Source: an uncultured Ruminococcus sp.
GTDB lineage: Bacteria; Bacillota; Clostridia; Oscillospirales; Ruminococcaceae
Length of the DNA stretch: 5,950 nt
Reading direction: 5' to 3'
Assembly: GCA_937898375.1 (NCBI GenBank)
Contig: CALEJX010000048.1
Coordinates: 1 to 5,950 of the forward strand
The number at the start of each line of letters is the position of its first letter. Positions within the stretch are counted from its first letter, which is position 1. The notes beneath the pieces are model-generated. The model did no database searches, was not told the DNA's origin, and was given only the letters and a program-made list of their open reading frames with translations. Positions 5,844 to 5,950 of the stretch are shown here, in pieces. A program made the position numbers and the translations under genes.

Positions 5844-5849
5844 ATCACC
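5844..5849 (-). promoter_or_regulatory. Ribosome site GGTGAT deciding the 5839 start
   Basis: GGTGAT matches the 3' half of the AGGAGGTGATC consensus and lies 4 nt before ATG 5837-5839. It overlaps the TGA stop (5845-5847) of the gene to the right, so ribosomes ending there could re-initiate, giving translational coupling. Confidence 0.55.
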
Positions 5850-5950
5850 GTTTCTCACGTTTTACTGAATATGCCAAATGCGGCATATCAACGCCGTAAT
5901 AATGCTTTGTAAAGGTATATTTCACTGTCATGCCGTTTTTCTCGGCAACG
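5845..5950 (-). CDS. C-terminus of an unidentified protein (partial, runs off the right edge)
   Basis: One minus-strand frame is open from the window edge to TGA 5845-5847 and gives 34 residues beginning VAEKNGMTVKYTFTK and ending YSVKREKR. The stop falls 5 nt before the next gene's ATG, and its basic, Lys/Arg-rich end is typical of a real C-terminus. This spacing, more than the composition, supports it as the first visible gene of the operon with the 205-residue protein and the lipoprotein. Too little is visible to name it. Its use of TGA as a normal stop also supports the standard genetic code here. Confidence 0.65.
   Translation of the reverse strand, partial: VAEKNGMTVKYTFTKHYYGVDMPHLAYSVKREKR

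Overview
The window reads as ordinary low-to-mid GC Firmicutes chromosome, most likely a Ruminococcus-like gut Clostridia. The reasons are strong AGGAGG-type ribosome sites, frequent ATA/AAA codons, a Clostridia-style MetY, and an acidic Ser/Thr-rich lipoprotein of the kind common in Ruminococcus. The genus is an inference from style, not from an alignment. There are two transcriptional blocks that converge near position 2000.

Left block (+ strand, 1-1990): an AT-rich leader with inverted repeats, then a promoter carrying two TTAATA boxes at an exact 11-bp period. It drives a two-gene operon: an OmpR/PhoB-type response regulator (187-864) and, 3 nt later, a sensor histidine kinase with almost no extracytoplasmic loop (868-1938). 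A strong terminator that works in both directions closes the operon.

Right block (- strand, 5950 down to about 2000), in order of transcription: the C-terminus of an unidentified protein running off the right edge (5845-5950), an unidentified 205-residue protein (5222-5839), and a 368-residue lipoprotein (4076-5182). These three are tightly packed and probably form one operon. After a 126-nt gap with a weak terminator, a repeat copy and a palindromic leader element comes metY, O-acetylhomoserine sulfhydrylase, with a TTG start (2684-3949). It is followed 24 nt later by a Fic-family protein adenylyltransferase gene (2198-2659).

The most striking observation is in fic. An in-frame TGA at 2198-2200 stops the protein just after the catalytic core. 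The same frame stays open for 48 more codons (to 2051) and encodes the C-terminal part that carries the class III auto-inhibitory motif S-Y-Y-Y-E-G. The stop therefore separates the catalytic domain from its built-in inhibitor. This could be a decaying gene, a de-repressed enzyme, a read-through switch or a sequencing error. I see no CRISPR array, tRNA, rRNA, transposase or phage gene.
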